From: Turbatrix aceti
Lineage: Eukaryota > Nematoda > Chromadorea > Rhabditida > Panagrolaimidae
Direction of reading: 5' to 3'
DNA: 64,000 nucleotides
Assembly: GCA_963969345.1 (NCBI GenBank)
Contig: OZ017768.1
Span: forward strand, 5,108,718-5,172,717
Part shown: piece by piece, positions 28,536-38,846 of the stretch
Position numbering within the stretch: position 1 is the first letter of the stretch
How the letters are laid out: each line of letters begins with the position of its first letter
The notes under the pieces: generated by a model
What the model saw: the letters and a program-made list of their open reading frames with translations, nothing else
The model's database searches: none
What the model was told of the DNA's origin: nothing
Program-made: the position numbers and the translations under genes

Positions 28536-28545
28536 CTGAAAAATA
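28536..28545 (-). other. Candidate trans-splice or 5' UTR splice acceptor of PASK
   Basis: On the minus strand the motif ATTTTTCAG ends at 28536, 58 nt before the PASK start codon, with no in-frame ATG between. In nematodes this placement commonly marks a spliced-leader acceptor. A cis-spliced 5' UTR exon is equally possible. Confidence 0.4.
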
Positions 28546-28551
28546 CGGTTT

Positions 28552-28860
28552 ATGGGTGACAAAATGACAAAAACTAAAGCAGAAATCAACACGGTGCCAA
28601 ACAAGCGACAGAGATCACCTCCGCGAGCAAGGTACACATTTTCGAGGTCGTCAACATCGTCAAAAACAATAGATAAACTCGAAAATGAATTTAAAGACCC
28701 TGTTGAGCCAAGAAAGTCTTTGAAAACACACACAAAAGAAAATAACCATAAAAAGGCTGTAAAACGAAAATGCGCTTGTTTTCCGGGTTCCAAAGTACGC
28801 CAACCTAAAAAAACTAAAAAACGTTCTAAATTGGCGCTGCTCATTTTCATGTCTGAGTGA
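28552..28860 (+). CDS. Possible small basic protein, doubtful
   Basis: A 102-codon ATG-initiated frame encodes a very lysine- and arginine-rich sequence with a cluster KRKCACF near its end and no recognised domain. It lies immediately upstream of PASK on the opposite strand, so it could be a divergent neighbour, but it has no obvious introns, TATA box or polyadenylation signal. High A content in this DNA produces lysine codons by chance. The reverse strand of the same interval is also open for 141 codons. I regard it as more likely spurious than real. Confidence 0.15.
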   Translation: MGDKMTKTKAEINTVPNKRQRSPPRARYTFSRSSTSSKTIDKLENEFKDPVEPRKSLKTHTKENNHKKAVKRKCACFPGSKVRQPKKTKKRSKLALLIFMSE

Positions 28861-30443
28861 GCCCGATTAACGCCGGTCGAGGGAAGAAAACCCTGTGCAG
28901 AGGTTCGCATCATCGCATAGGGCGAAGAACAGAAAAACAGGTACAATCACGCGTGCGAGGTTCTCGGAAAAACCCACGCTACTGCTTATAATCAAAAGCA
29001 AAAGCCGCCGCCCCACGTGACCGTGAACAATAGACTTTCCAGACGTTCTGTTCCACAGGTCACGGATTTGAGCCCTATCACGGGGACAAACGACCCGTTT
29101 CGCCGGGGAGGGGCCAAGGATAAGGCCTAGAGAGACCAGATGGTACCGGGCAAGCAATTGACGCACTTCACCCGCGGCCACGAGAAGACACGGGTTTGTC
29201 AGTCAACAACGGCGGCAGCTGAGGCAAAGATCACACGGGACAGCGCCGGGCAAAAGAGGAAGGAAGCAAGTCCGCCGGGAGAACAGGGACAGGGACAAGG
29301 CGAGTTTTCTCAGCTGTCGATGAATGCATTTGTTTCAAAATTAGCCCATTGCCCGCGGAGGAGACTGCTGAATTGTTTTACAGACGTCCGGGCGTTCACC
29401 GGGTCCAGAGGTCGCGGACAGGCACTGACTGCACTTAGGCCAATCAGTCAACCCTACGTAGTGGGACTGTGTCGCGATTCTGTCCACGCAGAGCAGGCGA
29501 CCACGGGAGAATGTCAATTAGAGGCAGCGAAGCGGAAGCGGCAGCCGCGAACAACGAGAACAACGGGAATCATCACGCAGGGGACAGAAAACTCGAGGCA
29601 ACGTTTAATCAACGACGACGACGACTTTTTAACTCACAATCCAATCCGATTACCACCGACTCGCTTCTCTTCTGCGCAAGCAATTCATTTTTCACGACAA
29701 AAAAACACTCGCGCACTAACTAAACTGTTCGTTGTTCGTTTGTTCGCTCTGCGTCTCTTCATTTTGGCCGGAACAGGGAAGGGAGGAAGGAAGGAAGAAA
29801 GGTGGGCATGAACAATCGGGACAATGCCGAGTTCGTCTGGGACGTGAGAAAAAAAACAAAACCGCCTGCACAGTTGTCGTTGCCGGCGGCGGTTGACGGC
29901 GCATCATCGCATTAGCGGGACTGCGTGAGTGTGAAAGAGAAGCCCGTGGCATCAGGCATTTTCAAGCCACCGCTCTTCTTCGAAAATGAATTGAACAACG
30001 GTTTTTACTTACAGGCAACAACCGGCGAACAAACGAACGAACGAACAAAAGTGGCGGCCATGGCGGTGGTGTAGCGACGACGACGACGACGGTGCGCACG
30101 ACTAGCTTCCTGTAAACACGCCCGTTCAGTTGTACTTTTCCTCCACCACCGCAGCTGCAGTCTAAACCAACCCTGCAAAAAAAACAACAACCTAGCAGCA
30201 GCTGAGTTAGCCAGGGGCCCCGTCCCGGACGCGTCAAACAGAAGGAAGACGGGCGGGCCGCGTTGCAGCGAAGGGCGAGCGACAATACATAATCGGACAA
30301 ACGAGGCCGGCTTCGGAAACGTGGGATTAGCCGCCAAATGTAAATCGACGGCGATGGCACTTTGCAAAACTATGAAAATTCAAAGGAGAAGAAACTTTTT
30401 GACGGATTAGGTTTTTTATTAAATTTAAGCTCGAACGCAAAAA
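28861..30443. other. Intergenic region between PASK and the amplicon
   Basis: No gene is supported. The stretch is GC-richer than most of the window and contains simple repeats such as GAAC repeats near 30030-30045 and GAC repeats near 30070-30090. It probably includes the PASK promoter, and it ends at the left breakpoint of the palindromic amplicon near 30495. Confidence 0.4.
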
Positions 30444-30902
30444 TTACGGTGAAAGGGTGAAATTATATTCGCAGAGAAGAATTATATTCGCAGAGGCCTT
30501 AAATTCTGTGATGAAGTTTACATTGTCTTCTGTTTCGTTTGGGCTAAAATACAAGGTTGAAAGCCAGTATCGATCTGATTGAATGATGTCGTTAAACGTG
30601 GTGTACAAGTTCATGAAATCACGATATCCGTTTAGCGTGTTGTCCGGCGAGTAATATAATTCACCACCATAGCCAGCTTTCAGTGATGTAAAAATATAAG
30701 AAAGCATTTCATCAAAGTTTTTGGAAGTCAAGTTGAAAAAAATAGTGTTCGCACCAAGAGTCTTCATTTCGTCCTTCAGCGACTTGTAATTTTGGTTCAC
30801 GTCAAATTCGACCGCATAATTGAAGTCGCCGGCAGTGACAACCGCAAAGACGGAGAAGGTGATGACGAGTAGAAAGCACGGAAGACAACAGTAGGACTTC
30901 AT
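30444..30902 (-). pseudogene. 3'-truncated GH25 lysozyme-like copy L1
   Basis: The frame from the ATG at 30902 matches the complete copies L2 and L3 through about residue 136, then the amplicon boundary at 30495 replaces the C-terminal 80 residues with a short unrelated tail ending at 30444. The lost part includes the conserved strand VKIGILTD and the PLWYVG region, so the product is unlikely to fold as the full protein. One amino-acid difference is visible: Tyr instead of His at residue 118. The junction is marked by a tandem repeat of about 19 bp. The copy keeps its TATA box at 30947-30954, so it may still be transcribed. Confidence 0.8.
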
Positions 30903-30946
30903 TGCCAGGTTCCTGTGTTTGGTGAAATAATGAAGGCCACGTGCCG

Positions 30947-30954
30947 CTTTTATA
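30947..30954 (-). promoter_or_regulatory. TATA box of lysozyme-like copy L1
   Basis: TATAAAAG on the minus strand lies 45 bp upstream of the ATG at 30902, identical in spacing to L2 and L3. Confidence 0.6.
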
Positions 30955-31312
30955 CACGTCTCAGACGTTGTTCTGAAATGATTCACGACTTTCATTTAAC
31001 CACCTTCCACTGTACGATTTTCGGGAAACGCTACTTGACTCACCGTATTGCATGAATGCTCGCCGTTTCTTTAGCGTTAAACCTCGGCTTCGGAATCGTT
31101 TCCCGCTTCAAGACGCGGGAAACGATTGTGCTCGTTATGAAACAATACTTCGTCATCATATTACGTTCGTGCTTCAGCAACAATCGGCATTTCGAATTGT
31201 TAAAAAAACAACGACTATAGAAAAATGGTTCAAATTTAATTTTAATTAAACTAATGCAAATTAAAATTTTTACCTTTGCCTTTGATTTCGGCACTGAAAG
31301 CAAAGGCTTGAA

Positions 31313-32373
31313 CACGGAGAAGTCGAAATCAAGCTTGCGTCGACGCAGAGTCAGACTTACGGCATGTGAAGTCAGATTACGGTCGACTTAAGCGATGTCA
31401 GACTTGCGACAAACTTGCAACAAGTTTGAAAAAAAATGAAAAAATAAAAAAATGAACGTTTTTCGCTGTTCGTAGGACTGCAATCTGACATTTACATGGC
31501 ACAAACTTAACATTTTGTCAAAAATTGGTCGTATCAAGCTTGCGGTGCAGCAAAGTCAGACTTCTGCCCCTTAATTTGGCAATTTGCTTGAAGTTGTTCA
31601 ATTCAAATTTTACTTTTTTTGTTTTTTTGATGAAAAGTTATCGAATCTCAAAGCGAAATTGACTTCGCGATCTTTCGATAAAAATTTTGCATTCGATTCA
31701 TGTTTCAATTCTTTCTTGTTTTCAGTCAGTATTCGCATTTGTCCGTTTGTGTCGAGCTTTTGCTTTTTATCTGTTGTTTTTTTTCGTTTTAGATATCAGT
31801 TTCGACGTTGCGCGTAGTGATGATTGCCGAGAGAAGCACTTCTTTACCAACAACTACTTTTTATGATTCGAAACAACTTCGAGGATTGTTTGTAAGTTTT
31901 TATGTACATTTAACAAAAAGATTATATATTTTTTTCAGGAATCAGAATGATGAAAAGCGCCCTCAATTCATCATTACGAAAATGCCGCTGAATCAAAGAT
32001 GCTTGACGACGAGCGCGTCCGCGACGGAACTGGCACCGGTGATCATACCCGCACATCGACGACAACAGCACCCATGGTTAGCCGTTGATCCGGCGTTATT
32101 CTTGTCTTTTTTTGTTAACTTGATGATTGTTTTGTTAATTTGAGCATATAAAATGATGCAATGAGAAAACGTGGACACAAGGGGACACAATAGGGATGGA
32201 AAACACAAAATAACAACCGGGCACGAACGCTACCTAATATGCAAATTTTACGCCCATACGTTAAGCTTGCGTCGAGTCAGAGTTAAGCTTGCGTCCTTTT
32301 TATGGCAAGTTTACAAATGGCCGGCGCAAACTTAACTTTAACGGGACGCAAGCTTGATTTCGACTTCTCCGTG
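31313..32373. mobile_element. 1061-bp TIR DNA transposon, non-autonomous
   Basis: The two ends are perfect inverted repeats of about 29 bp starting CACGGAGAAGTCGAAATCAA. The equivalent site in L2 (near 39205) and L3 (near 45960) is empty. Comparing filled and empty sites gives a difference of exactly 1063 nt, so the element is 1061 bp with a 2-bp target duplication (AA). Subterminal motifs related to AAGCTTGCGTC and TCAGACTTGCG recur near both ends. CAC termini and a 2-bp duplication suggest the CMC (CACTA/Mirage-like) superfamily, which is inference. Two short internal frames (31584-31817 and 31808-32143) flank a GTAAGT...TTTTTTCAG intron-like segment, but no transposase is recognisable, so it would need an enzyme supplied elsewhere. 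Confidence 0.85.
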
Positions 32374-32947
32374 AAGGCGTTTTTTTCGTAGCATTGTCAT
32401 TCAAATTTCGTAGCATTAAGTAAAATTTGGATGACAATACCAATGTTGTCGGGTACCCAAAACTTTTGGGTACCCGACCGAATCCTAAATTTTTTGACAA
32501 AGCTTGTATTTCTTGTGCTTAAAAAAAATTTTTTCCACGTATTCTAAATTTTATCATTGAAATCGGCATAATATTGCTGTTTTGAGGTTATAAATGTAAA
32601 ACATTGCAAAATTTGTTCCTTCTCGTTCCGATTAGGGGGACTGAATCTGCAAAAAAGTAATAATGTGCAGAATCGGCGCAAAAAACATTTTACGTCTTCC
32701 AAAAGTCCGCGTCTGACACGTGTACCCGCACTTGCATGTGATCTCCGACTTGACTACAACTCGGAGATCACATTTGCAGCCGATTTCATTTACTTTTTTA
32801 CCACCACGGACATACAATAAGTTACAAGGATGGAGAGCAGGGTGGCGAAGAGGGGATTCCTATGGGACTCCCATGGGATTCCCATGGGAGTTTCGCCACC
32901 CTGAGCAGGACCAAAGCTGCTTACCGAGAACGCCGGGTCTCTTGATT

Positions 32948-33323
32948 GGCTGCCGAGATTTTGTCAGCGTTGAAGTGAGTTTTTTTTCTGGAAAAAAGTG
33001 GGGTGTCTAAATTTTATTGTTTGACACTCCAGATCGTCCAGCTTCGCACTCTGCGCCCGCTGGACACGGAAACTATCCGCAAATCCGTCGCGAAGACGCA
33101 TCGTCTCGTCTGCGTCGAATACGGTTGGCCTCTCTGCGGCGTGGGCTCGGAGATCATTGCCCAGGTCACGGAATCCGACGTCTGGGACTCCCTTGACGCT
33201 CCTCCGGTCCGCGTCACCGGCGTGGACATTCCGATGCCGTACACCGCGACTCTCGAAGCACTCGCCCTTCCGACCAAAGATCACGTCATCAAGACTGTCA
33301 AGAAGACGCTCAACATCAATTAA
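32948..33323 (+). pseudogene. PDHB fragment E1 (end of exon 3, intron, exon 4), class A
   Basis: The copy begins with the last bases of PDHB exon 3 carrying a 13-nt deletion, then the intact GTGAGT...CAG intron and all of exon 4 (33033-33323) ending in TAA, followed by the PDHB 3' UTR. Exons 1, 2 and most of 3 are absent, so it cannot make E1-beta. The exon-4 frame itself remains open, with Thr in KTVKK where the real gene has Ala. It lies head to head with E2 in an inverted pair. Confidence 0.88.
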
Positions 33324-33855
33324 GTCTCGCCCAATGATTTTCACCCGAGTTAGTTTCATCGACGGCATCGCGTCGTTCGACCTTCCTTCTCGTAACCGAT
33401 AATGAGATGATTAGTGTTTTATATTAAATAAATTCAAAAAATACAAGAATACATTTATTCTTTTATTTTTTGAATGCATTTATTTTTTTAATAAAATAAA
33501 TAAATTGAAAAAAATTGAAAAATAATTTTTTTGTAAAAATTCGATAAATATTTTTTTTTACAAATCATAATTTTTCTTTCGCATCGCGATCGCTTTGTGA
33601 CTCATTTTTTTTCAAATACAGTCACGCAAAAAATCTTGCCCAAAGTGACCCGATTTATGTCGAAACAAAAAACTATCGAATCCGCCTGTAAACACCGGCA
33701 TTGTACTCTTCGCTGAATTCTTTGAGACTCAACAGTCGCTGGTAGATTTTCTCTTTTCTCATGTCGATGATCTCGTTCGAGAAGAAAGCCAGCGTGTTCC
33801 AACGAATTTCAAAGGCAGCGTGAGAAAAAAAGTGCCATTTGAACAAATTGTAAAA

Positions 33856-34347
33856 CTAATTGATGTTGAGCGTCTTCTTGACAGCCTTGATGACGTGATC
33901 TTTGGTCGGAAGGGCGAGTGCTTCGAGAGTCGAGGTGTACGGCATCGGAATGTCCACGCCGGTGACGCGGACCGGAGGAGCGTCAAGGGAGTCCCAGACG
34001 TCGGATTCCGTGACCTGGGCAATGATCTCCGAGCCCACGCCGCAGAGAGGCCAACCGTATTCGACGCAGACGAGACGATGCATCTTTGCGACGGATTTGC
34101 GGATAGTTTCCGTGTCCAGCGCGCGCAGATTGTTTGACATTTCAAGCTGGACGATCTGAAATGTCAAACAATAAAATTTAGACACCCCACTTTTTTTCCG
34201 GAAAAAAAACTCACTTCAACGCTGACAAAATCTCGGCAGCCTCCAGCGCAAGCTCCATGCCGCGCGAAAAAGTGACGATTGTGACGTCAGTTCCGGTGCG
34301 CGCGATGTGAGCTGGACCGATGGGGATGATAAAGTCGGTGCTGAGCT
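33856..34347 (-). pseudogene. PDHB fragment E2 (exon 3 tail and exon 4), class B
   Basis: This fragment includes roughly the last 110 nt of PDHB exon 3 with the shared 13-nt deletion, intron 3 and exon 4 ending in TAG. Class B differs from class A at the exon 4 start: a 15-bp inverted repeat has been created across the acceptor, changing the early residues to QLEMSNNLRALD. Beyond the stop the sequence is unrelated to the PDHB 3' UTR. There is no start codon region or transit peptide, so it is a gene fragment. Confidence 0.87.
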
Positions 34348-34932
34348 ATACCGAAATAAATATGTACTACGTCTTCTCACGGTCCCCGGCTGGAACGCCT
34401 TGCTCCTATCAATCAAGAGACCCGGCGTTTTCGATAAGCAGCTTTGGTCCTGCAGCAGGACCAGGGTGGCGAAACTCCCATGGGAATTAGAAATAGGGGA
34501 ATTATCCCATGGGAGTCCCATAGGAATCCCTTCTTCGCCACCCTGCTCTCCATCCTTGTAACTTATTGTATGTCCGTGGTGGTAAAAAAGTAAATGAAAT
34601 TGGCTGCAAATGTGATCTCCGAGTTGTAGTCAAGTCGGAGATCACATGCAAGTGCGGGTACACGTGTCAGACGCGGACTTTTGGAAGACGTAAAATGTTT
34701 TTTGCGCCGATTCTGCACATTATTACTTTTTTGCAGATTCAGCCCCCCTAATCGGAACGAGAAGGAACAACATACGTATTGGCATGTGCAAAAAATAATT
34801 GCCTTGAGGACCCATTTTCAAAAGTTCTGCAAACGATAATGTGCTCCACGCAAAAAATCCACGTTTTACATCGTTTTCGTTTGAAAGGCCCTCCTTTTTT
34901 TTGGTGCTGCAAAATCGAGCAGCACTTGGCAA

Positions 34933-34940
34933 TATAAATA
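34933..34940 (+). promoter_or_regulatory. TATA box of CTLD gene C1
   Basis: TATAAATA lies 42 bp upstream of the C1 start codon. The same element precedes C2 and C3 at mirrored positions. Confidence 0.55.
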
Positions 34941-34982
34941 TACGGTGTTCGTGAATACGACAATTCAAAAGTTTTTCTTTAC

Positions 34983-36555
34983 ATGGACTATCAACTCTTA
35001 CTCCTAATTCTCGTTGGCATCGTCGATCTGTCGTCGGCTGATGGGGATGCGAAACAAAACGGATGCCCGGACAACACTTGGTATTACCTTTACCCTGAAG
35101 GGGGAACCGAAAGGTGTTACAAGATATGGCAGAATAAATTAGCATCTTCTGAGTGTGAGCTCATTCATGCCTGTAATGATCTTAACACGGATGCAATTCC
35201 TGCTACCTTGAGAACAGTGGCTGATGCCCGTGCAATGAGTAAGTGCATCAAATGTCACTATAAATATGTACATCATTTTCTTTTTTTAGAACAGCTTAAT
35301 AAGATACTTAATTGGAGAGATGGAATTATTATTGGAGTTCAAATACCGTGTTTACATTATTATGATTCAAAGCTCTTTCAAAATGTTGATGGCACTCCGC
35401 TTGCTGAGCCGTTAGATGTTATAAACGATATGGACCATCCGGAGAATTTTGCGATGATTGTTGATTCTCGTACAGACGACGTCAATCCTGATGTTGCATC
35501 TTGGGATGTCGATAATCGTGTTTTGTGCGCCCTTGATCTACACAAAGGCCCGACTTCACCAAACCCATTCTCTAGTGATAAATGCCCTGACGACAGTTGG
35601 ACTTATAAAGAATTCAACGGAATAGCAAAATGTTACAAAATGTATACTCCCAAAGTTAACATCGATCGCTGTGGTCTGAAGGATGCTTGCCGCCCACTTA
35701 ACGATGCTGCCATTCCTACAGCCATCAATTCGTACGAAGAAAAAGATTACCTTAGTAATTGAACACAAAAATGTTTTTTGTTCTAAAATAATTATTTTAG
35801 GGTCACTTGTACATGGTAGGGATATAATGATAGTTGGTGTTTTAATTCCGTGTCCCAGAAATTTTGATGTGACTAGATTCGAGAATATCGATGGAAGCCC
35901 TTTTAATGTAAGTATTAGATTAAATAACGGGTATTACAACGCCGATATAAGTCAATGGGATTTGGAAGATGCCAACTTAGAAAGAGAGTATGCCTATTAC
36001 AAGGTACCTATTATGTGCAGCATAGCTCCACAAAACCGCAAGACTACACAAAAGAGCATGACTACACAAAACCCATTCTCTAGTGATAAATGCCCCGATG
36101 ACTCCTACATTTACAAGGAATTCAATGGCGTCGGAGAGTGCTATAAAAAGTACAAGACACCGAACAAGATTGACCAGTGCAGCCTCATTAATGCTTGTCA
36201 TTCTCTGGATCCGGATGCGATTCCGGTAACCATAACTTCGATCGAGCAGCGCGATTTCCTGAGTGAGTTCACTCTGCTCGCACGGTGACTTTTCCCTTTT
36301 TCAGAGACACTCGTGGATCCCAGTGTGTATACTCTCATTGGCGTCAGTATTCCGTGCGGGCATCCGTGCAACGCAAAAGCCTACGAAAACGTCGACGGCA
36401 CACCGCTCCCTGCGCCTCTGGAAGTAACCGCTGACGCGTGTCCAAAACAAGTCCTTGGCATGCTGTATAAAAACAAAACTAACAACTTGGACCCGAAGGA
36501 TCCACACTTTCACGGAGATGTTTTGTGTTCCGTACCTCTCTGGTGCTCCACATAA
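34983..36555 (+). CDS. Secreted protein with three divergent C-type-lectin-like domains (C1)
   Basis: Four exons (34983-35238, 35290-35754, 35801-36262, 36305-36555) total 1434 nt and encode 477 residues. A signal peptide covers about residues 1-19 (MDYQLLLLILVGIV then polar). Three repeats of about 155 residues start at Cys28, Cys184 and Cys338, each with CPD(D/N) then an aromatic, CYK, AIP(V/A/T) and, after the intron, (I/V)G(V)xIPC, N(V/I)DG(T/S)P and a final CS/CA motif. This order matches the CTLD fold, but the EPN/QPD and WND calcium-binding motifs are missing, so classic sugar binding is doubtful. Each intron is phase 1 at the same place in its domain, showing internal duplication. Nematode CTLD proteins are often intestinal and pathogen-induced; that role is inferred here. 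C1, C2 and C3 encode the same protein. Confidence 0.82.
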
Positions 36556-36582
36556 CACAAAAGTACCTTTTTAATTCTATTA

Positions 36583-36588
36583 AATAAA
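36583..36588 (+). terminator. Polyadenylation signal of C1
   Basis: AATAAA occurs 28 bp after the C1 stop codon. Confidence 0.6.
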
Positions 36589-36660
36589 GTGGTAAAGCTG
36601 TTTTTTGACTATCTTTGGTGAATTTAAAGTCATTCAAATTTTTTGTCCCAAATTGTAAAG

Positions 36661-36790
36661 GTCTGAAGGCGATGGAGGCGAAGGCAATTGGAGGCGTTAA
36701 TTTTTTGCATTTGCCTTCGCCTTTGTCTCCGGAGGCGAAGACGATCCGAAGGCGCCTCCGAGGGCGATGAAGGCAAAGGCGATGTTACAC
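36661..36790. repeat. GGCGAAGGC-type structured repeat between C1 and S1
   Basis: The interval is made of variants of GGCGAAGGC and their complements (CCTTCGCC), which can form several hairpins. It also occurs in U3 (about 41552-41675) and U4 (about 48378-48505). It lies between the 3' ends of the CTLD gene and the short CTLD gene. Confidence 0.6.
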
Positions 36791-36878
36791 TGGTCTGGTC
36801 GCCGGAGAGGGTCTGGATATTATTTTTTTGCCATAGTCAAACATTTTTTTGCTGCACTCTAATCATTTCATCAAATTT

Positions 36879-37246
36879 TTATTCCACATTGTCAATCAGT
36901 GATCTGTTGCAGGGAATATAAAAACCTATATAGCTTGAACAATGTCGTTTGGTTTTGAACTTGTTGTCTGAAATTTTATAATTCTTATAGTTTGGAACAA
37001 CGCATAACACAAACAAAGTGCTTCGTTTTCTTCATTGCTGTGGATGACCACAGGGATGGCTTCTGGATGAAGAAACTGGCATCTTTTGTCGTAGTCGCAA
37101 GGATCGAGGTTATCTCGGGGTATGCATCCGCGTGCGTAGCACTTTGTGATCCCGTCAAACTTTTGTCTGAAGTCAAAATTGGTGGGAAAATCGGTCACGG
37201 ATGAAACCAAGATCGGGAGACAGATCAGTGAAAAGAAAATGAGCAT
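36879..37246 (-). CDS. Short secreted single half-CTLD protein (S1)
   Basis: Two exons (37246-37015 and 36967-36879) encode 106 residues. The start is the ATG at 37246, which opens a signal peptide (MLIFFSLICLPILVSS). The mature part matches the first half of the CTLD repeats in C1: CYARGC, AIPVVIHS and NEENEAL. It has a phase-1 intron at the same place, followed by YIGFYIPC and then a stop at the point where C1 has NVDG. The protein therefore lacks the second half of the fold. It may be a decayed paralogue or a functional short peptide; identical full frames in S1 and S2 do not settle this because the copies are recent. The donor GTTTGT is weak. Confidence 0.6.
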
Positions 37247-37278
37247 CAATTTGGAATTGTTTTTGCAAAACACTGTTT

Positions 37279-37300
37279 CAACCGTATTCGACGCAGACGA
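37279..37300 (-). repeat. 22-bp PDHB exon-4 micro-fragment upstream of S1
   Basis: A 22-bp stretch just upstream of the S start (minus strand, GTCTGCGTCGAATACGGTTG with two further bases) is identical to part of PDHB exon 4. It is also present at 47865-47886 before S2. Confidence 0.7.
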
Positions 37301-38143
37301 ACTTACTCAGTCAACGCGGAAAACATACGCGTACATACTATGTCGCAGTTAACAATTGTAGCCAAGCTGCTGCCAGGTGTGTTTCAAGCCCCCATTGTCA
37401 GTCGGGATAATCCAAACCACCGGGACTCAAAGCAAACGGGAAGCACGCCAAACATCTGGGTGTGAGCATTTATGACACATAACAGAGTTCCGTGCCCTTG
37501 TCGTGACGTTTGAGTAGTTTCCAAAGACAAAGATAAAGGTGACAGGTTCAGGGGGCTGTCACCTTTTGGAGTATGTATATGAGTTCTACCTGAAATCTAC
37601 CGAGCGGTATCTCATGCATCTTTTTTTGGCTGTATTCTATTCGGTAAATAAATTTTTAAGAAGTGTTTTTTAATTCATAATGACTGAAATTTATAGCTCG
37701 ACTTTTAGAATTTTTTTTGTACAATTAATAGCCTGTAATTTTTTTTGAATACAGAGGTTTGACTCTCTCCCATAAAACATCGTGGAACTTTCCGGAAAAA
37801 GTTTCGATTACTTTATTCCATCAAAATAAAAATCTTACTGCACGAAATGTCAGATTTTCTATTGTAGCGCTGTAGAACCTTAAATAAACTTTTCAAATAT
37901 TAAAAAAAAAAATTAATGACTAATTTTTAAATTTTTTTTCAAATTTTTTTGGCGCTTTGACATTGGAAATTTTTTTAAAAAGCGATTCTATTTTAAAAAC
38001 AAATGATTTTTCGCATCTGTCATGTTAATCTCGAGTCTGCTTGACCAGTTTCTGCTGCAAGTATTTATTATGTTACGGATATATATGCGTTATCAAAATG
38101 AAGCACGGTTAGGGGGTAAGCATTTGGTAAAGATGATTTAGGC

Positions 38144-38794
38144 TCATGGACGAGTGTTAGACCAAATATCGACATTAAACGAGTTCTTCATATCGAATCG
38201 CTTCACAAACGCAGAGGAAAAACTCCACCCCCCGAATGGTTTAAAGTCATCGAAGTTTTTATCCTTATTGCCAACGTACCATAATGGCATATTTTTGGCG
38301 AATTCTTTGTCATCATCAGGAGTAATCTTGTTCCACGTTTCGGGATCCGTCAAGATGCCAATCTTGACATTCTTGGATAATGCTGCGGCCTTAAATTCTG
38401 TGATGAAGTTTACATTGTCTTCTGTTTCGTTTGGGCTAAAATGCAAGGTTGAAAGCCAGTATCGATCTGATTGAATGATGTCGTTAAACGTGGTGTACAA
38501 GTTCATGAAATCACGATATCCGTTTAGCGTGTTGTCCGGCGAGTAATATAATTCACCGCCATAGCCAGCTTTCAGTGATGTAAAAATATAAGAAAGCATT
38601 TCATCAAAGTTTTTGGAAGTCAAGTTGAAAAAAATAGTGTTCGCACCAAGAGTCTTCATTTCGTCCTTCAGCGACTTGTAATTTTGGTTCACGTCAAATT
38701 CGACCGCATAATTGAAGTCGCCGGCAGTGACAACCGCAAAGACGGAGAAGGTGATGACGAGTAGAAAGCACGGAAGACAACAGTAGGACTTCAT
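38144..38794 (-). CDS. Secreted GH25 (LYS-type) lysozyme-like protein L2, probably inactive
   Basis: A single exon encodes 216 residues. The start at 38794 is chosen because a TATA box lies 45 bp upstream and the frame opens with a signal peptide (residues 1-24). The pattern matches nematode GH25 lysozymes: YAV at 29-31, then YYSPD at 83-87, YWLS at 112-115, VKIGILTD at 143-150, W154 and PLWYVG at 170-175. GH25 uses an Asp in the first strand and an acidic pair in the central strand. Here the first position is Glu32 (YAVEFD) and the central strand reads WLSTLH without the DxE, so muramidase activity is unlikely. This comparison is from memory of the family. The protein is identical to L3. Confidence 0.75.
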   Translation of the reverse strand: MKSYCCLPCFLLVITFSVFAVVTAGDFNYAVEFDVNQNYKSLKDEMKTLGANTIFFNLTSKNFDEMLSYIFTSLKAGYGGELYYSPDNTLNGYRDFMNLYTTFNDIIQSDRYWLSTLHFSPNETEDNVNFITEFKAAALSKNVKIGILTDPETWNKITPDDDKEFAKNMPLWYVGNKDKNFDDFKPFGGWSFSSAFVKRFDMKNSFNVDIWSNTRP

Positions 38795-38838
38795 TGCCAG
38801 GTTCCTGTGTTTGGTGAAATAATGAAGGCCACGTGCCG

Positions 38839-38846
38839 CTTTTATA
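38839..38846 (-). promoter_or_regulatory. TATA box of L2
   Basis: TATAAAAG lies 45 bp upstream of the L2 start codon on the minus strand. Confidence 0.6.

Larger units (their letters stand above)
30495..37101 (+). repeat. Left arm of the second inverted pairing (U1)
   Basis: This interval is the reverse complement of 40940-46778 apart from insertions. It contains truncated lysozyme-like L1, E1, E2, C1 and most of S1. The 1063-nt offset of the pairing within the arm equals the 1061-bp TIR element plus its 2-bp duplicated target, present only in this arm. Confidence 0.88.

Noticed and set aside
29140..29811. 223-codon plus-strand frame between PASK and the amplicon
   Set aside because: Arg/Gln/Thr-rich translation of GC-rich DNA without motifs or splice context.
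33003..33323. PDHB exon-4 copies as independent small genes
   Set aside because: They begin inside an intron and lack promoter, start codon and transit peptide; they are gene fragments.
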